From Pseudomonas syringae pv. cilantro (lineage in GTDB: Bacteria > Pseudomonadota > Gammaproteobacteria > Pseudomonadales > Pseudomonadaceae), in contig NZ_LGLN01000099.1 in assembly GCF_001293775.1 (NCBI RefSeq), positions 62,001 through 126,000 on the forward strand: DNA of 64,000 nucleotides, given 5' to 3'. Both the position numbers and the translations under genes were made by a program. Positions 18,139 through 28,178 of the stretch are shown here, piece by piece (the first letter of the stretch is position 1; every line of letters starts with the position of its first letter). The notes beneath the pieces were generated by a model that was not told the origin of the DNA, searched no databases, and saw nothing but the letters and a program-made list of their open reading frames with translations.

Positions 18139-19089
18139 ATGCTTGACGTGACCGTGTCATCGCGTAATGACGAAGCGCTGGACATCTGCAGCTATGAACT
18201 GGTGCAGAGCAACGGCCAACCACTGCCGCCCTTCACCGCCGGCGCACATATCGACGTCCACCTGCCTGACGGCCTGATCCGGCAGTATTCGTTGTGCAAC
18301 CCGCCCGGCGAGCGGCATCGCTATCTGATCGGTGTCCTCAACGACCCGGCTTCACGCGGCGGGTCCAGAAGCCTGCACCAGCACATTCATCCCGGCGCGC
18401 AGTTGCGCATCAGCGAACCCCGCAACCTGTTCCCGCTTGCACAAGAGGCGAGCCGCAGCGTGCTGTTCGCCGGCGGTATCGGCATTACGCCGATCCTGTG
18501 CATGGCCGAACAACTCGCCCTGGAGCACGCTGATTTCGACCTGCACTATTGCGTTCGTTCCGCCGAGCGAGGTGCTTTCATTCAACGCTTGCGGCAATCG
18601 ACGTTCGCCGAGCGGGTAACGCTGCATCTGGATGAGCAACCGCAAACTGCGCTGAACGCCCTGGAAGTGCTCGCCGCCCCACAGCCCGGCACCCACCTGT
18701 ATGTCTGCGGACCGAACGGCTTCATGCAACATATTCTCGACACCGCGCGCACGGCTGGCTGGTCTGAAGACACGCTGCACCGCGAGTACTTCACTGCTGA
18801 GCCGATCGATACCAGCGCCGACGGCAGCTTTTCGATCGAAATCGCCAGCACCGGTCAGGTTATTGCCATCCCGGCCAACAAAACCGTCGCGCAAGTGCTT
18901 GAAAGCCAGGGCATCGATATCCCTTTGTCATGTGAACAAGGTGTCTGCGGGACGTGCCTGACACGGGTCTTGAAAGGCATTCCGGACCACCGCGACCTGT
19001 TTCTGACTGAGGAAGAACAGGCGCTCAACGATCAGTTCACGCCATGCTGCTCGCGCTCGAAGACCCCATTGCTGATCATCGACCTCTGA
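18139..19089 (+). CDS. vanB: Vanillate O-demethylase reductase subunit
   Basis: 316 residues: ferredoxin-reductase-type flavin domain (RQYSLCNPPGE, flavin binding), NAD(P) domain (FAGGIGITPIL) and C-terminal plant-type 2Fe-2S ferredoxin domain with CEQGVCGTCLTRV plus a later Cys. It passes electrons from NADH to VanA. ATG 18139 follows GAGGAA. Its stop codon abuts the convergent vanR. Confidence 0.95.
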   Translation: MLDVTVSSRNDEALDICSYELVQSNGQPLPPFTAGAHIDVHLPDGLIRQYSLCNPPGERHRYLIGVLNDPASRGGSRSLHQHIHPGAQLRISEPRNLFPLAQEASRSVLFAGGIGITPILCMAEQLALEHADFDLHYCVRSAERGAFIQRLRQSTFAERVTLHLDEQPQTALNALEVLAAPQPGTHLYVCGPNGFMQHILDTARTAGWSEDTLHREYFTAEPIDTSADGSFSIEIASTGQVIAIPANKTVAQVLESQGIDIPLSCEQGVCGTCLTRVLKGIPDHRDLFLTEEEQALNDQFTPCCSRSKTPLLIIDL

Positions 19090-19800
19090 TCACTCGGCGC
19101 GCTGGATGACCCTGATGCGCTCATGCAGGCCGGTGCCGAAAATCTCGGCGTAGCGCAGCGTCGCATTGGCATGCTCACGCATGATCGCTTCGGCACGTGC
19201 ACCCTCGCCATTGATCAGGGCATCGACCACGGCGTGATGCTGCATGTGCGCGAAATTGAAACGGCGGTACTCGCGAATCAGATTGTTACGATCCACCGCA
19301 AGTGCAGTAACCGACGCAAACGGCAGATGATCGTTACGGGCCAGTGCATCCGCGATTGCCCGGTTGCCGCTGCCCTCGACGATGATCCGGTGCAGGCGCA
19401 TGTTCATGTCGTGATACACCTCGAGGTCGTCTTCAGTGACGTGCCCCTTGTCGAACAACTCATCACCCTGCACCAGGCACCGTTTCAGCTCGGCCCTGGC
19501 CTGCGGTGTGACCCCGCGCTCGGCCATCTGCCGCGCCGCCAGACCTTCCAGCACACCACGGACGTCCACCGCCCCGGCAATTTCCTGCGCACTGAGCGAA
19601 CGCACCTGAAAACCCCGGCCGCCAGACGGCACCAGCAGCCCTTCCTGCTCCAGCGTGCGAAACGCCATGCGCACCGGCATGCGCGAAACACCGAACAGTT
19701 CGGCAGTCGGCACTTCCATCAATCGTGCGCCAGCCGCCAGCTCGCCGGAGGCAATCATCTTGCGCAGCGCGACAAGGACAGTCTGTCCGGGCTTGGTCAT
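19090..19800 (-). CDS. vanR: VanR, GntR/FadR-type repressor of vanAB
   Basis: 236 residues: an N-terminal winged helix-turn-helix of GntR type (about 1-75, including LMEVPTAELFGVSRMPVRMAFRTLEQEGLL) and an all-helical FCD effector domain with histidine/aspartate metal-ligand positions. The position directly after vanB, in convergent orientation, and the two VanR-like palindromes before vanA support control by vanillate. Confidence 0.9.
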   Translation of the reverse strand: MTKPGQTVLVALRKMIASGELAAGARLMEVPTAELFGVSRMPVRMAFRTLEQEGLLVPSGGRGFQVRSLSAQEIAGAVDVRGVLEGLAARQMAERGVTPQARAELKRCLVQGDELFDKGHVTEDDLEVYHDMNMRLHRIIVEGSGNRAIADALARNDHLPFASVTALAVDRNNLIREYRRFNFAHMQHHAVVDALINGEGARAEAIMREHANATLRYAEIFGTGLHERIRVIQRAE

Positions 19801-19875
19801 GAACGGGGTTCCCAGAGCGTCAAAAGGCGCATATTAACCCACGAACACGCGAGTGAATGCTGCAAAACAAGGCGA

Positions 19876-21861
19876 TCAGATACGACAGGACGCGGCATAA
19901 CCGAAAGTGCGCTCATCGTCCGGGGTGTCGAGCCAGATCAGGGTTTCTTCGAAACTGATCGGCGGGCTGTAGAAGAAGCCTTGCACCATGGTGCAACCCA
20001 GCGAGGTCAGCGCGTTCAGCTCATCCTGGGTTTCAACGCCTTCGATCACGCAGCCCAGCGACATGTCCAGACTCAGCGCAACCAGCGATTTGACGATCTT
20101 GTAACTGGCCGGGTTGTTGTGCACACCGGTTACGAAGCTGCGGTCGATCTTCAGTTTGGTCAGCGCCAGCGCGTGCAATTGGCTGAGGCTGGAATAACCC
20201 GTGCCGAAGTCATCCAGCGAAATACCGCAGCCCAACTGGCGAAACTGGGTAATCGCCTGCTGCACCTGCGCGATGTCCTGCATGATGGCCGTTTCAGTGA
20301 TCTCCAGGTCGAGGCGAGAGGCATCGAAGCCGCTGCTCTCGATGATCCCGACAATCAGATTGACGCTTTCGCAAGTCGCGCAGTCATGCGCCGAGAGATT
20401 GAACGACAACCTGATCGGCGCCGGCCAGAACAGCGCTTTTTGCAACGCGTGAGTCAGCAACGGCCCGGTCAGCTTGTTGATCATGCCGATGCGCTCGGCA
20501 ATCGGGATGAAATGCGCAGGCGATACCGAGCCCAGCTCCGGGCTGTTCCAGCGTGCCAGCGCTTCGAACGCAACGGTTTCACGGGTGCAACTCTCGATGA
20601 TCGGCTGAAACAGCACGTGAAACTCGGTGTCGAGATTGGCCCGGCGCAACGCCTGTTCGGTAATGCCGTCGGCATGCAGTTGTTCGCGGTGGGCAGCGGA
20701 AAACAGGCAGGTCGCTCCAGGATTATGGTTCTTGCCCTGATACAGCGCGTAGTCGGCATATTCGAACAATTGCGTCGCGTTATCGGCAGTCCCGGGAAAG
20801 GTCGCGATGCCAAGCGTCGCGCCAATCTGAATCGGCATGTCCGACAGTTCGAAACTGTCGTGCATCAACTTGCAGAGATGCTTGCCGAATGTCAGCAGTG
20901 CGTCCTTGCCGACATCCCCTTTTATGACCAGCGCAAACTCGTCACCGCCCAGGCGCGACACATGCACCGTATCGCTCGCCATCGTCATCAGGCGCTCGGC
21001 CACCAGTATCAGCAGCCGGTCGCCGGTGCGGTGCCCATACAAGTCATTGACCGGTTTGAACCCGTCCAGATCCAGAACACCCACGGCCAGCCCTGTCTGC
21101 TTTTGCATGGCTTCCTGCATCGCCGTGTCCAGCGTATGAAAAAACTGCCTGCGGTTAGGCAGGCCGGTCAGGCTGTCCTGATTAGCCAAAAGCAGATTTT
21201 CATTACTGAGCTGTTCGGTCTTGACCTGTACATCCACCAGGCTGGTGAAATCGCGGTACTGATATTGAAGAATGATCAACATGCCGATCGACACCAGCAC
21301 GATGTTCACGGCTGTGGCGATAAACGTCAGGTTGTGCGTGGAGGCAAAAAAGATCACGAACGCAGTATTGACGACTAACGCAGTCGTCAGCGCTGCGGGT
21401 CTCAGGTGCATCATGCAGAAGATGCACACGATGACGGTGATGCCCATGAAAAATGCGATATGTCCCTGAGCATAGGCATCGCCATAGGGGTAAAGCGACA
21501 GCGACCAGGCCGCGAATCCGGCCGCGATCACACCTGCCAGGCTATTGGTGCCGCGTAGCGTCTCGAGGATGATCTGCGGCGACGGCGGTGGTTTATTGAC
21601 CGTGCGCAACCATTTGCGCGCCCGGATACCGCAGATAATCGTCAGCAGCGTGGGTACCAGCAGGGTCAGCCATGTCGGGGCAGTCATCCAATGAGTAAAA
21701 GCCAACGCCCAGGTATTGACCAGCAGCACGAAGTACATCAACGGCAGTTGACGGGACAGCGCTACATATTGGGCCTGCAACAGCCTGGGGTTATCGTGGG
21801 GCACGGACATCAAGGTGCGCAAGGCACCCAATACTTTTCTCGGCATCGCAAGGCTTCTCAT
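19876..21861 (-). CDS. Membrane-bound GGDEF-EAL cyclic-di-GMP enzyme
   Basis: About 660 residues. The N-terminal third has six or so hydrophobic segments (about residues 40-180), then a GGDEF domain with intact RLGGDEFALV (diguanylate cyclase) and an EAL domain with EALARWNSPELG, the metal-ligand stretch LDLEITETAIM and DDFGTGYSSL (phosphodiesterase). Both active-site signatures look complete, so the protein may be bifunctional. ATG 21861 is my choice among several close in-frame starts (21846 and 21810 are alternatives). It stands alone between vanR and an unrelated gene. Confidence 0.88.
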   Translation of the reverse strand: MRSLAMPRKVLGALRTLMSVPHDNPRLLQAQYVALSRQLPLMYFVLLVNTWALAFTHWMTAPTWLTLLVPTLLTIICGIRARKWLRTVNKPPPSPQIILETLRGTNSLAGVIAAGFAAWSLSLYPYGDAYAQGHIAFFMGITVIVCIFCMMHLRPAALTTALVVNTAFVIFFASTHNLTFIATAVNIVLVSIGMLIILQYQYRDFTSLVDVQVKTEQLSNENLLLANQDSLTGLPNRRQFFHTLDTAMQEAMQKQTGLAVGVLDLDGFKPVNDLYGHRTGDRLLILVAERLMTMASDTVHVSRLGGDEFALVIKGDVGKDALLTFGKHLCKLMHDSFELSDMPIQIGATLGIATFPGTADNATQLFEYADYALYQGKNHNPGATCLFSAAHREQLHADGITEQALRRANLDTEFHVLFQPIIESCTRETVAFEALARWNSPELGSVSPAHFIPIAERIGMINKLTGPLLTHALQKALFWPAPIRLSFNLSAHDCATCESVNLIVGIIESSGFDASRLDLEITETAIMQDIAQVQQAITQFRQLGCGISLDDFGTGYSSLSQLHALALTKLKIDRSFVTGVHNNPASYKIVKSLVALSLDMSLGCVIEGVETQDELNALTSLGCTMVQGFFYSPPISFEETLIWLDTPDDERTFGYAASCRI

Positions 21862-22057
21862 TACCACATTCAAGGCGCGCAAGTGGCATGCTGCTTGTCA
21901 TACTGTCGGCGGGTGTGGCTTATTCTTAACAGTGAAAAATAGCCGTGTATCGGTTTGACTGGATAAACAGCAAATCTGGACGCGCCTCTTTGCGCAAGCT
22001 TGAGTGGGAATGCCATTCGTGACGCGTTATGGCAGAAACTCCATTCGATGTACCGAA

Positions 22058-22750
22058 CTAGTTCGCCGCCACCTGATCACGATCAGCCTGCACCACCAGC
22101 GCCTTGAGCGATGCATCGAACTGCTTCAAGGCATTCACCTGCAATTCGCGCTGCTGGTCAATCTGCGCGGCAATTTCCGGAGCAGCCTTGCCTTGCACCC
22201 AGACCGACGTCAGTTCCCGCACCACTTCACCTTCTGCCTTGCCGATGTATTGCAGGTTGTTGTCGTAGAAACGGGCCATGAAGCGCGCTTCGACCTGACT
22301 GTTGCGTTTGCTCACCAGTCGGTTGTAAGTGTCGAGCATTACGATCACGTCCGGGCGCGCTTGCATCAACGTGTCGAGAGTGTCGTAGACGGTCACCGTG
22401 GCAAATTCTTTTTGCAGTGAGCCGATCAGCCAGTCAGTCGCCAGTTTCGGATCAGAACTGTTGATGAATGCGTTACGAATGCGCGAATCAAGTGCGCCGT
22501 TCTGACCACTCCGCAGCGCAACCGAGTGGTAATTGTTCAGATACTGCAGATTGCTGAGCGTGTTTTCGCTGTACAACACGCCCACCGATTGCCTGTACTG
22601 AAGCGCGGCGGCGCTGTCGGCTACTGGCGTGAAATGGCAGGACTGTCCGGCGGAGACAAACGCGGGAGAAACGGCAGCATTGGCCGGCGCGCTGACCGCA
22701 AAGCCTGTGCTTAATACGGCAGCAAGCGTCAACAGATTGAGCATTCTCAT
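22058..22750 (-). CDS. Exported protein of unknown function
   Basis: 230 residues with a clear signal peptide (residues 1-25, ending ANA-A) behind a GGGAG ribosome site. The mature protein is helical and soluble, with no motif I recognise; the central part (about 100-160) alternates hydrophobic and polar residues as in small periplasmic folds. Monocistronic on its strand. No function is assigned. Confidence 0.7.
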   Translation of the reverse strand: MRMLNLLTLAAVLSTGFAVSAPANAAVSPAFVSAGQSCHFTPVADSAAALQYRQSVGVLYSENTLSNLQYLNNYHSVALRSGQNGALDSRIRNAFINSSDPKLATDWLIGSLQKEFATVTVYDTLDTLMQARPDVIVMLDTYNRLVSKRNSQVEARFMARFYDNNLQYIGKAEGEVVRELTSVWVQGKAAPEIAAQIDQQRELQVNALKQFDASLKALVVQADRDQVAAN

Positions 22751-22888
22751 CGCTTCGTCTCCCTTTGGAGCAAGTGGCTATGACGCCATCCTCCTCCTTT
22801 GCCGGAAAAACAGAACTTGCCTTGCTTGATGATGACTATCGACTGAACCAATGATAGTTGATGCCAGCAGCGCGCATGGCCTTTCGCT

Positions 22889-23788
22889 TCACCTTTCATC
22901 CGCCCTGACCGCTGCGCGAATCGCTTCAAGCAGCATCCTGCAGGCCGGATTGTCATTGTCGGAGCGCCAGACCAGGTGCAGCTCGCTCTGTACGCCCTCG
23001 CCCAGATCGATATCGCGGAACACCACATCCTTGAACACCACATTGGTAGCGCAGCGCGGAACCAGTGCCAGCCCCATCCCGGCGTTGACCAGGGCCAGAA
23101 TAGTCAGTGACGATCCAAGCCATTGGACATACTCCGGCGCAACTCGTGCGGAACGAAACATACCGGTCAGCAGTTCGTTGAACGGTGGATAGGCTGAATG
23201 CGAATACATCAGAAACGGCGCGCCATCGAGGTCCTCAACCCTGACCGACTGCACACGGGCCAGCGGATGACTGCCCGGCACCGCCAGCACAAAAGGCTCA
23301 CGCACCAGGCACTCGTTCTCGTAACCCGGTTGAAAAAGCGGCGCACGCACGACACCCAGATCAATACGTCGCGCCCTGAGCGCTTCGTGCTGTTGATAGG
23401 TATTCATTTCGCTCAGGGAGATCTTCACCTGCGGCTGCTTGAGCCGCGCTTCGGCAATCACTCTGGGCAGAAATTCGTACACCGCGCTGCCGACAAAACT
23501 GATGGTCACCGAACCGATGTCGCCTTCCGCAAAGCGCCGGGCGGAAAGTGCTGCCTGCTGCGCGCGCTCTAGTAAGGTCTGCGCCTCGATGAAAAAGGCC
23601 CGACCTGCGGCGGTCAACGCCACGCTGCGGGTGCTGCGTGTGAACAGCTCGACGCCGAGATTGTGTTCCAGCAACTGGATCTGCCGGCTCAGCGGTGGCT
23701 GGGTCATGTTGAGCCGTTCGGCGGCGCGCCGGAAATTCAGCTCGGTGGCCACCGTGGTAAAGCAGCGCAGTTGAGAAAGCTCGAACAT
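22889..23788 (-). CDS. LysR-family transcriptional regulator
   Basis: 299 residues. Start ATG 23788 has GGAG 8 bases upstream and gives the canonical N-terminus FELSQLRCFTTVATELNFRRAAERLNMTQPPLSRQ, typical of the CatR/BenM-like branch. The effector domain follows (about 90-290). The upstream in-frame extension to 23887 is unlikely. The genes nearby do not identify its target or ligand. Confidence 0.88.
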   Translation of the reverse strand: MFELSQLRCFTTVATELNFRRAAERLNMTQPPLSRQIQLLEHNLGVELFTRSTRSVALTAAGRAFFIEAQTLLERAQQAALSARRFAEGDIGSVTISFVGSAVYEFLPRVIAEARLKQPQVKISLSEMNTYQQHEALRARRIDLGVVRAPLFQPGYENECLVREPFVLAVPGSHPLARVQSVRVEDLDGAPFLMYSHSAYPPFNELLTGMFRSARVAPEYVQWLGSSLTILALVNAGMGLALVPRCATNVVFKDVVFRDIDLGEGVQSELHLVWRSDNDNPACRMLLEAIRAAVRADER

Positions 23789-23906
23789 TGATCCACTCCG
23801 GGTATCAATCAAGGGGCCCGCCCAGAGTACCGCAACTGCCCGACCAACCCAGCGCGGTTTGACAAAAAACAAACAGCCAGCATTCAACGCCCGTCAGCAG
23901 CATTGG

Positions 23907-24305
23907 TTATTCAAAGGCGCAGAGTTTCGGATCATCGGCCTTACATTCGTTTTTCCATCCGGCACCTGAAGTATTAGGTACAGCCTGAGTTTTAAATATC
24001 AACCTGACACCATCTTTCTTCAGGCCCTCGTAGTCACACGCTACAAAATACTCACCCTTGGCATTGGATCGAACAGCGGCCACCGTAAATTTTAGTTTTT
24101 CAAGGTCCACTTCATCCGTCATCGGATTTTCACCACCCCACGCCTGCCCGCCAGGTCCGGCAGCCTTGTAAAGATAGCCATTGCCTTCGGGCGATTGCGT
24201 TATTTCAGTAACGGCCGGACACCCGTTAATCGCTGCGTAGGCATTGCCCATCAACGCCGCCATGATAACCAGGCTTGCTGAGATACTCTTGAGTTTAACG
24301 TTCAT
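23907..24305 (-). CDS. Small secreted protein, possibly DUF3757-like
   Basis: 132 residues with a signal peptide (1-24, ending AYA) and a ribosome site GGAGC. The mature ~108-residue part has four cysteines (CPAV, CDYE, CKAD, LCAF), likely two disulfides, and a GxGGQAWGGENPM stretch reminiscent of DUF3757 secreted proteins of pseudomonads. Function unknown. Confidence 0.65.
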   Translation of the reverse strand: MNVKLKSISASLVIMAALMGNAYAAINGCPAVTEITQSPEGNGYLYKAAGPGGQAWGGENPMTDEVDLEKLKFTVAAVRSNAKGEYFVACDYEGLKKDGVRLIFKTQAVPNTSGAGWKNECKADDPKLCAFE

Positions 24306-24769
24306 GCGTATAGCTCCATTTTAATGAAATGTGCTGAACAATTAGTTATCGGCAACGCTTTACATGGCCGACAGTAATGACGGAATGTCATCAATTGTAA
24401 GGCTAGCTCAAATAAAGACGTGCCTAACACCGCCCACATCACTGACGCGCAATATCGGACAAGTGGAATCACTCAAAAATACAAACTTTTGACAAAAAAA
24501 CACGCACTTCACGCACAACTGTCACGCTCACGTTACGATCAACATTTTAACACCCCCGACCAAGTCTTAACGCTTAACTTAAAAACATGCAGCACTTATA
24601 CAGAGGGTGCCTTCAGGCAATAACGAAGGTGTTGATCGCTGAAAAAGCGCACCGCGATTAAGACAACAAAGGTATCAATCAAGTCACTAACTGGATTGGA
24701 CGGGAATAATACACGCACTCATGATCGACTCATCCCCAAAAAAACAACGAAATGAATGGGAGTCACCTC
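24306..24769. other. Intergenic region, 464 bp, AT-rich, no gene seen
   Basis: Divergent gap between the small secreted protein gene and the glucarate transporter gene. It is clearly AT-richer than the coding sequence around it, with several A and T runs. A short plus-strand open frame (24420-24623) has no ribosome site or family. It should carry both promoters. Confidence 0.5.
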
Positions 24770-26146
24770 TTGAATACCGCCCCTCACGCTACGGATAGCG
24801 CAGTGCTTGCCCGCGCCGCGTCCAAGGTGAAACGCCACGTACTGCCGCTGTTTGTGGTGATGTTCATCGTCAACTATATCGACCGGGTCAATATCGGCTT
24901 TGTGCGCAGCCATCTGGAAACCGATCTGGGTATTGGCGCTGCGGCCTATGGGCTGGGCGCGGGTCTGTTTTTCGTCGGCTATGCGTTGTTTGAAGTGCCG
25001 TCCAACCTGCTGTTGCAACGTTACGGTGCCCGCGCCTGGCTGACCCGCATCATGTTCACTTGGGGCGCGGCCGCCATGGCGATGGCCTTCGTGCAGGGCG
25101 AAACCAGCTTCTACGTGCTGCGCTTTATCCTCGGTGCAGCGGAGGCCGGCTTCTTTCCGGGGATTATTTACTACTTCACCCAGTGGTTGCCTTCGAGTGA
25201 TCGCGGCAAGGCCATGGCGCTTTTTCTCAGCGGTTCGGCGATTGCTTCGGTGATTTCCGGCCCGGTGTCGGGCGCGCTGCTTGGCGTCGAAGGGCTGAAC
25301 CTGCACGGCTGGCAGTGGATGTTCCTGATCGAGGGCTTCGCTTCGATCGTGCTGTGCGGCTTTGTCTGGTTCTGGCTGCAGTCACACCCGCACGAAGCGA
25401 CCTGGCTCAGCAATGAAGAAAAAACCGCACTGACCAGCGCCATCGCCGAAGAACAAGGGCTGCGCGAAGCCTCCCGAACCGTTCGGCCGACCCTGCTCAG
25501 GCTGCTCGCGGACCGACAGATCATGCTGTTCTGCTTCATCTATTTTTCGATCGCCCTGACCATCTACGGCGCAACCTTCTGGCTGCCGAGCATGATCCGC
25601 AAGATGGGCAGTTTCAGCGACTTCGAGGTCGGGCTGTTCAACTCGGTGCCGTGGATCATCTCGATCGTCGCCATGTACGGTTTTGCTGCCCTCGCCGCCC
25701 GCTTCAAGCATCAGCAAGCCTGGGTTGCCGTCACGCTGGTGATCGCCTCGGTCGGCATGTTCATGTCGACCATTGGCGGCCCGGTCTTTGCGTTCGTCGC
25801 CATCTGTTTCGCCGCGATTGGCTTCAAGGCCGCTTCGGCACTGTTCTGGCCGATTCCGCAGGGCTATCTGGACGCACGCATCGCGGCTGCGGTCATCGCG
25901 CTGATCAACTCCATCGGCAACCTCGGCGGCTTTGTCGCACCCACTACCTTCGGCTTTCTGGAGCAGACCACCGGCTCGATTCAGGGCGGTCTGTACGGGC
26001 TGGCCGCCACCTCGCTGCTGGCGGCTATCGTGATTTTCTTCGCTCGCACGACGCCGCAGAGTGACACGCGCCGTCCGCCAAACGCCGAATCAGCCGGACT
26101 GCACAAGGCTGCTCCGCTCGCCGCCCCTTCCAGCCTCAAACCCTGA
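24770..26146 (+). CDS. MFS transporter, anion:cation symporter family (probable D-glucarate/galactarate permease)
   Basis: A 458-residue, twelve-helix major facilitator. The start is probably TTG at 24770, which has GGGAG 7 bases upstream; the ATG at 24752 has no ribosome site. The loop 2-3 region (LPLFVVMFIVNYIDRVNIGF at the first helix, LGAGLFFVGYALFEVPSNLL) is typical of the ACS family (GudP/GarP/phthalate). The glucarate dehydratase gene follows after 33 bp, which supports glucarate or galactarate as substrate. Confidence 0.82.
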   Translation: MNTAPHATDSAVLARAASKVKRHVLPLFVVMFIVNYIDRVNIGFVRSHLETDLGIGAAAYGLGAGLFFVGYALFEVPSNLLLQRYGARAWLTRIMFTWGAAAMAMAFVQGETSFYVLRFILGAAEAGFFPGIIYYFTQWLPSSDRGKAMALFLSGSAIASVISGPVSGALLGVEGLNLHGWQWMFLIEGFASIVLCGFVWFWLQSHPHEATWLSNEEKTALTSAIAEEQGLREASRTVRPTLLRLLADRQIMLFCFIYFSIALTIYGATFWLPSMIRKMGSFSDFEVGLFNSVPWIISIVAMYGFAALAARFKHQQAWVAVTLVIASVGMFMSTIGGPVFAFVAICFAAIGFKAASALFWPIPQGYLDARIAAAVIALINSIGNLGGFVAPTTFGFLEQTTGSIQGGLYGLAATSLLAAIVIFFARTTPQSDTRRPPNAESAGLHKAAPLAAPSSLKP

Positions 26147-26179
26147 ACCCTGAATCTTGAACACTTGGGAGACCGCCTT

Positions 26180-27454
26180 TTGAAAATCATCCGTGTCACC
26201 GTGACCCCAATCGCCTTTCGCGACCCGCCATTGCTCAACGCCAGTGGCATTCATGAACCTTTCGCGCTGCGCTCGATCATCGAAGTAGAAACCGACAGCG
26301 GTTACATCGGCCTCGGCGAAAGCTACGGCGACGCCCCGGCGCTGGCCATTCAGCAACAGGTGCAGCCCCAGTTGATCGGCCTTGATCCCTTCAACCTCAA
26401 TCAATTGCGCAGCATCGTTCAGGCGACTGTTGCAGCGCACAAACCTGCCAGCCTGGCCGGTGCGGAGCTGGCACCGGGCTCGCATGCCAGCAAAGCGGTG
26501 AGCAATGCCTACTCGGCGTTCGAAGTGGCCTTTCTGGATGTGCAGGCGCGTTCGATGAATCTGCCCCTGGTGGACCTGCTCGGCGGCGCGATTCGTGAGC
26601 AGATCCCGTTCAGCGCCTACCTGTTCTTCAAGTACGCGCAGCACATCGACACGCCCTACCCACCAGACAGCTGGGGCGAGGCGCTGAACGAAGAACAGAT
26701 CGTCGCTCAGGCCCGGCGCATGATCGAGGCCTATGGCTTCAAGAGCATCAAGCTCAAGGCCGGCGCGCTGAACCCTGAACACGAGGTGTCGTGCATCAAG
26801 GCCTTGAAAAAGGCTTTCCCCGGTTACCCACTGCGCATCGACCCCAACGGCAACTGGTCGCTGGAAACCTCGATTCGCATGGCTGAACTGCTCGGCGATG
26901 ACTTGCAGTACTACGAAGACCCGACCCCAGGCCTGGACGGCATGTCCGAACTGCACAAACGCACCGGGCTACCGCTGGCGACCAACATGGTGGTCACCGA
27001 CTTCGACGAATTTCGCCGCAGCGTGGCCCTGAACAGCGTGCAGATAGTCCTCGCCGACCACCATTACTGGGGCGGCCTGCGCGACACCCAAGCGCTGGCG
27101 AAGATGTGCGACACCTTTGGCCTTGGCGTGTCGATGCATTCCAATTCCCACCTGGGCATCAGCCTCATGGCCATGGCGCATGTGGCCGCCTCGGTACCCC
27201 ATCTGGATTACGCCTGCGACACACATTACCCGTGGCAGGAAGCGGACGAAGAAGTCATCAAGGGCGGCAAACTACCGATTGTCGACGGCTGCGTCAGCAT
27301 CACCCGCGCGCCCGGCCTGGGCCTTGAGCTGGATTACGACCAGCTCGGCAAGCTCAACGACCAGTACCACAGCTGCGGCATTCGTCAGCGCGATGATGTG
27401 AAACAGATGCAGAAGTACCAGCCGGACTGGAAGGCCGTCAAACCGAGGTATTGA
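26180..27454 (+). CDS. gudD: Glucarate dehydratase
   Basis: Enolase-superfamily enzyme converting D-glucarate (and often L-idarate) to 5-keto-4-deoxyglucarate. 424 residues from a TTG start at 26180 with GGGAG 8 bases upstream, giving KIIRVTVTPIAFRDPPLLN. Catalytic features are visible: KLKAG (Lys-x-Lys), metal ligands in LRIDPNGNWS and YYEDPTPG, and the His-containing HSNSHLGIS. Operonic with the upstream MFS permease; further catabolic genes are not in the window. Confidence 0.92.
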   Translation: MKIIRVTVTPIAFRDPPLLNASGIHEPFALRSIIEVETDSGYIGLGESYGDAPALAIQQQVQPQLIGLDPFNLNQLRSIVQATVAAHKPASLAGAELAPGSHASKAVSNAYSAFEVAFLDVQARSMNLPLVDLLGGAIREQIPFSAYLFFKYAQHIDTPYPPDSWGEALNEEQIVAQARRMIEAYGFKSIKLKAGALNPEHEVSCIKALKKAFPGYPLRIDPNGNWSLETSIRMAELLGDDLQYYEDPTPGLDGMSELHKRTGLPLATNMVVTDFDEFRRSVALNSVQIVLADHHYWGGLRDTQALAKMCDTFGLGVSMHSNSHLGISLMAMAHVAASVPHLDYACDTHYPWQEADEEVIKGGKLPIVDGCVSITRAPGLGLELDYDQLGKLNDQYHSCGIRQRDDVKQMQKYQPDWKAVKPRY

Positions 27455-27556
27455 GCGTTGGCCCGAAAAACAAGGCCTGGTCAGTACTAAGCCTTATCTG
27501 CTTCAAAAAACCTGCAAACAATGACATTGACAGAAACCACATCACCGTCGAAGTGC

Positions 27557-28040
27557 TCAGCCTTTCATTGACAACATAGCAGTCTGACTGACCTGATCGT
27601 CAGTCATCTGGCCACTGTTTGACGCTTTTTCCAGTGCTGCGCTGGCGGTCATCAGTCCGGCATTCAGCGTAGCCAGAACTGTTTGCAGCGAACCTACCTT
27701 GGCCTGCTTTGCTTGAGGCGAGAGGCTGCTATCTGCCATCACGACTTGCAACTCGGCGGTTTTTTTCAGCAATTTGCTGCTTTAACTCACGAATACGGAT
27801 CAGCGTGTTTTTGACGTTATCCGGCAGATTGCTTTCTTTGATATCGCGGTTCGGGTCGCTCTCGGCAGCAGACTTGTTGAGGCTGGCAGTCGACAGAGAA
27901 ACTTTCACGCCTTCTGGCGCTACGGCGGTTTGCGAGCTTGTCGAAGACGCGATTGCCTGGTCTGCCGGCTCTGCTTTTGCGGCGTCCTTGAGCAATGACA
28001 GCTCACTCCCGGTACGGGTATTGGGGTTGATAGCAAGCAC
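27557..28040 (-). pseudogene. Small hypothetical gene interrupted by a one-base change in a seven-A tract
   Basis: From a GTG start at 28040 (GAGAGAG upstream), about 95 codons encode a Ser/Ala/Lys-rich protein ending in the coiled-coil-like ELKQQIAEK. Then frame is lost at a run of seven A on the coding strand (T at 27760-27766). Reading with six A continues as KTAELQVVMADSSLSPQAK to a stop at 27557, giving a coherent ~160-residue protein. The second frame keeps good codon use and no stops. This is a recent frameshift, phase variation or transcriptional slippage. Function unknown. Confidence 0.75.
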
Positions 28041-28178
28041 GGAAACTCTCTCTCAAGCAATGATTGAAACGTGTATCGGCGATGATACCTATCTCTTGAA
28101 AGATGTTGCCCGTCATACGTTCGAAGGTGTTTTTCCGGCCAGTTCGGGTATACGGCCAACGCGTTGGAAATGCCTGAC

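Noticed and set aside
19123..21378. A 751-codon open frame on the plus strand
   Set aside because: It lies opposite vanR and the GGDEF-EAL gene, both with clear domains and motifs. Its translation is rich in Arg, His and Gln with no family; an antisense artefact of high GC.
24420..24623. A 67-codon open frame in the AT-rich gap before the glucarate permease
   Set aside because: No ribosome site, no recognisable family, and codon use unlike the surrounding genes.
27755..27775. The A AAA AAC heptamer as a programmed -1 frameshift site
   Set aside because: The heptamer is in the right frame for -1 slippage, but the continuation frame is +1 relative to the upstream one, so classic -1 frameshifting would not join the two halves.
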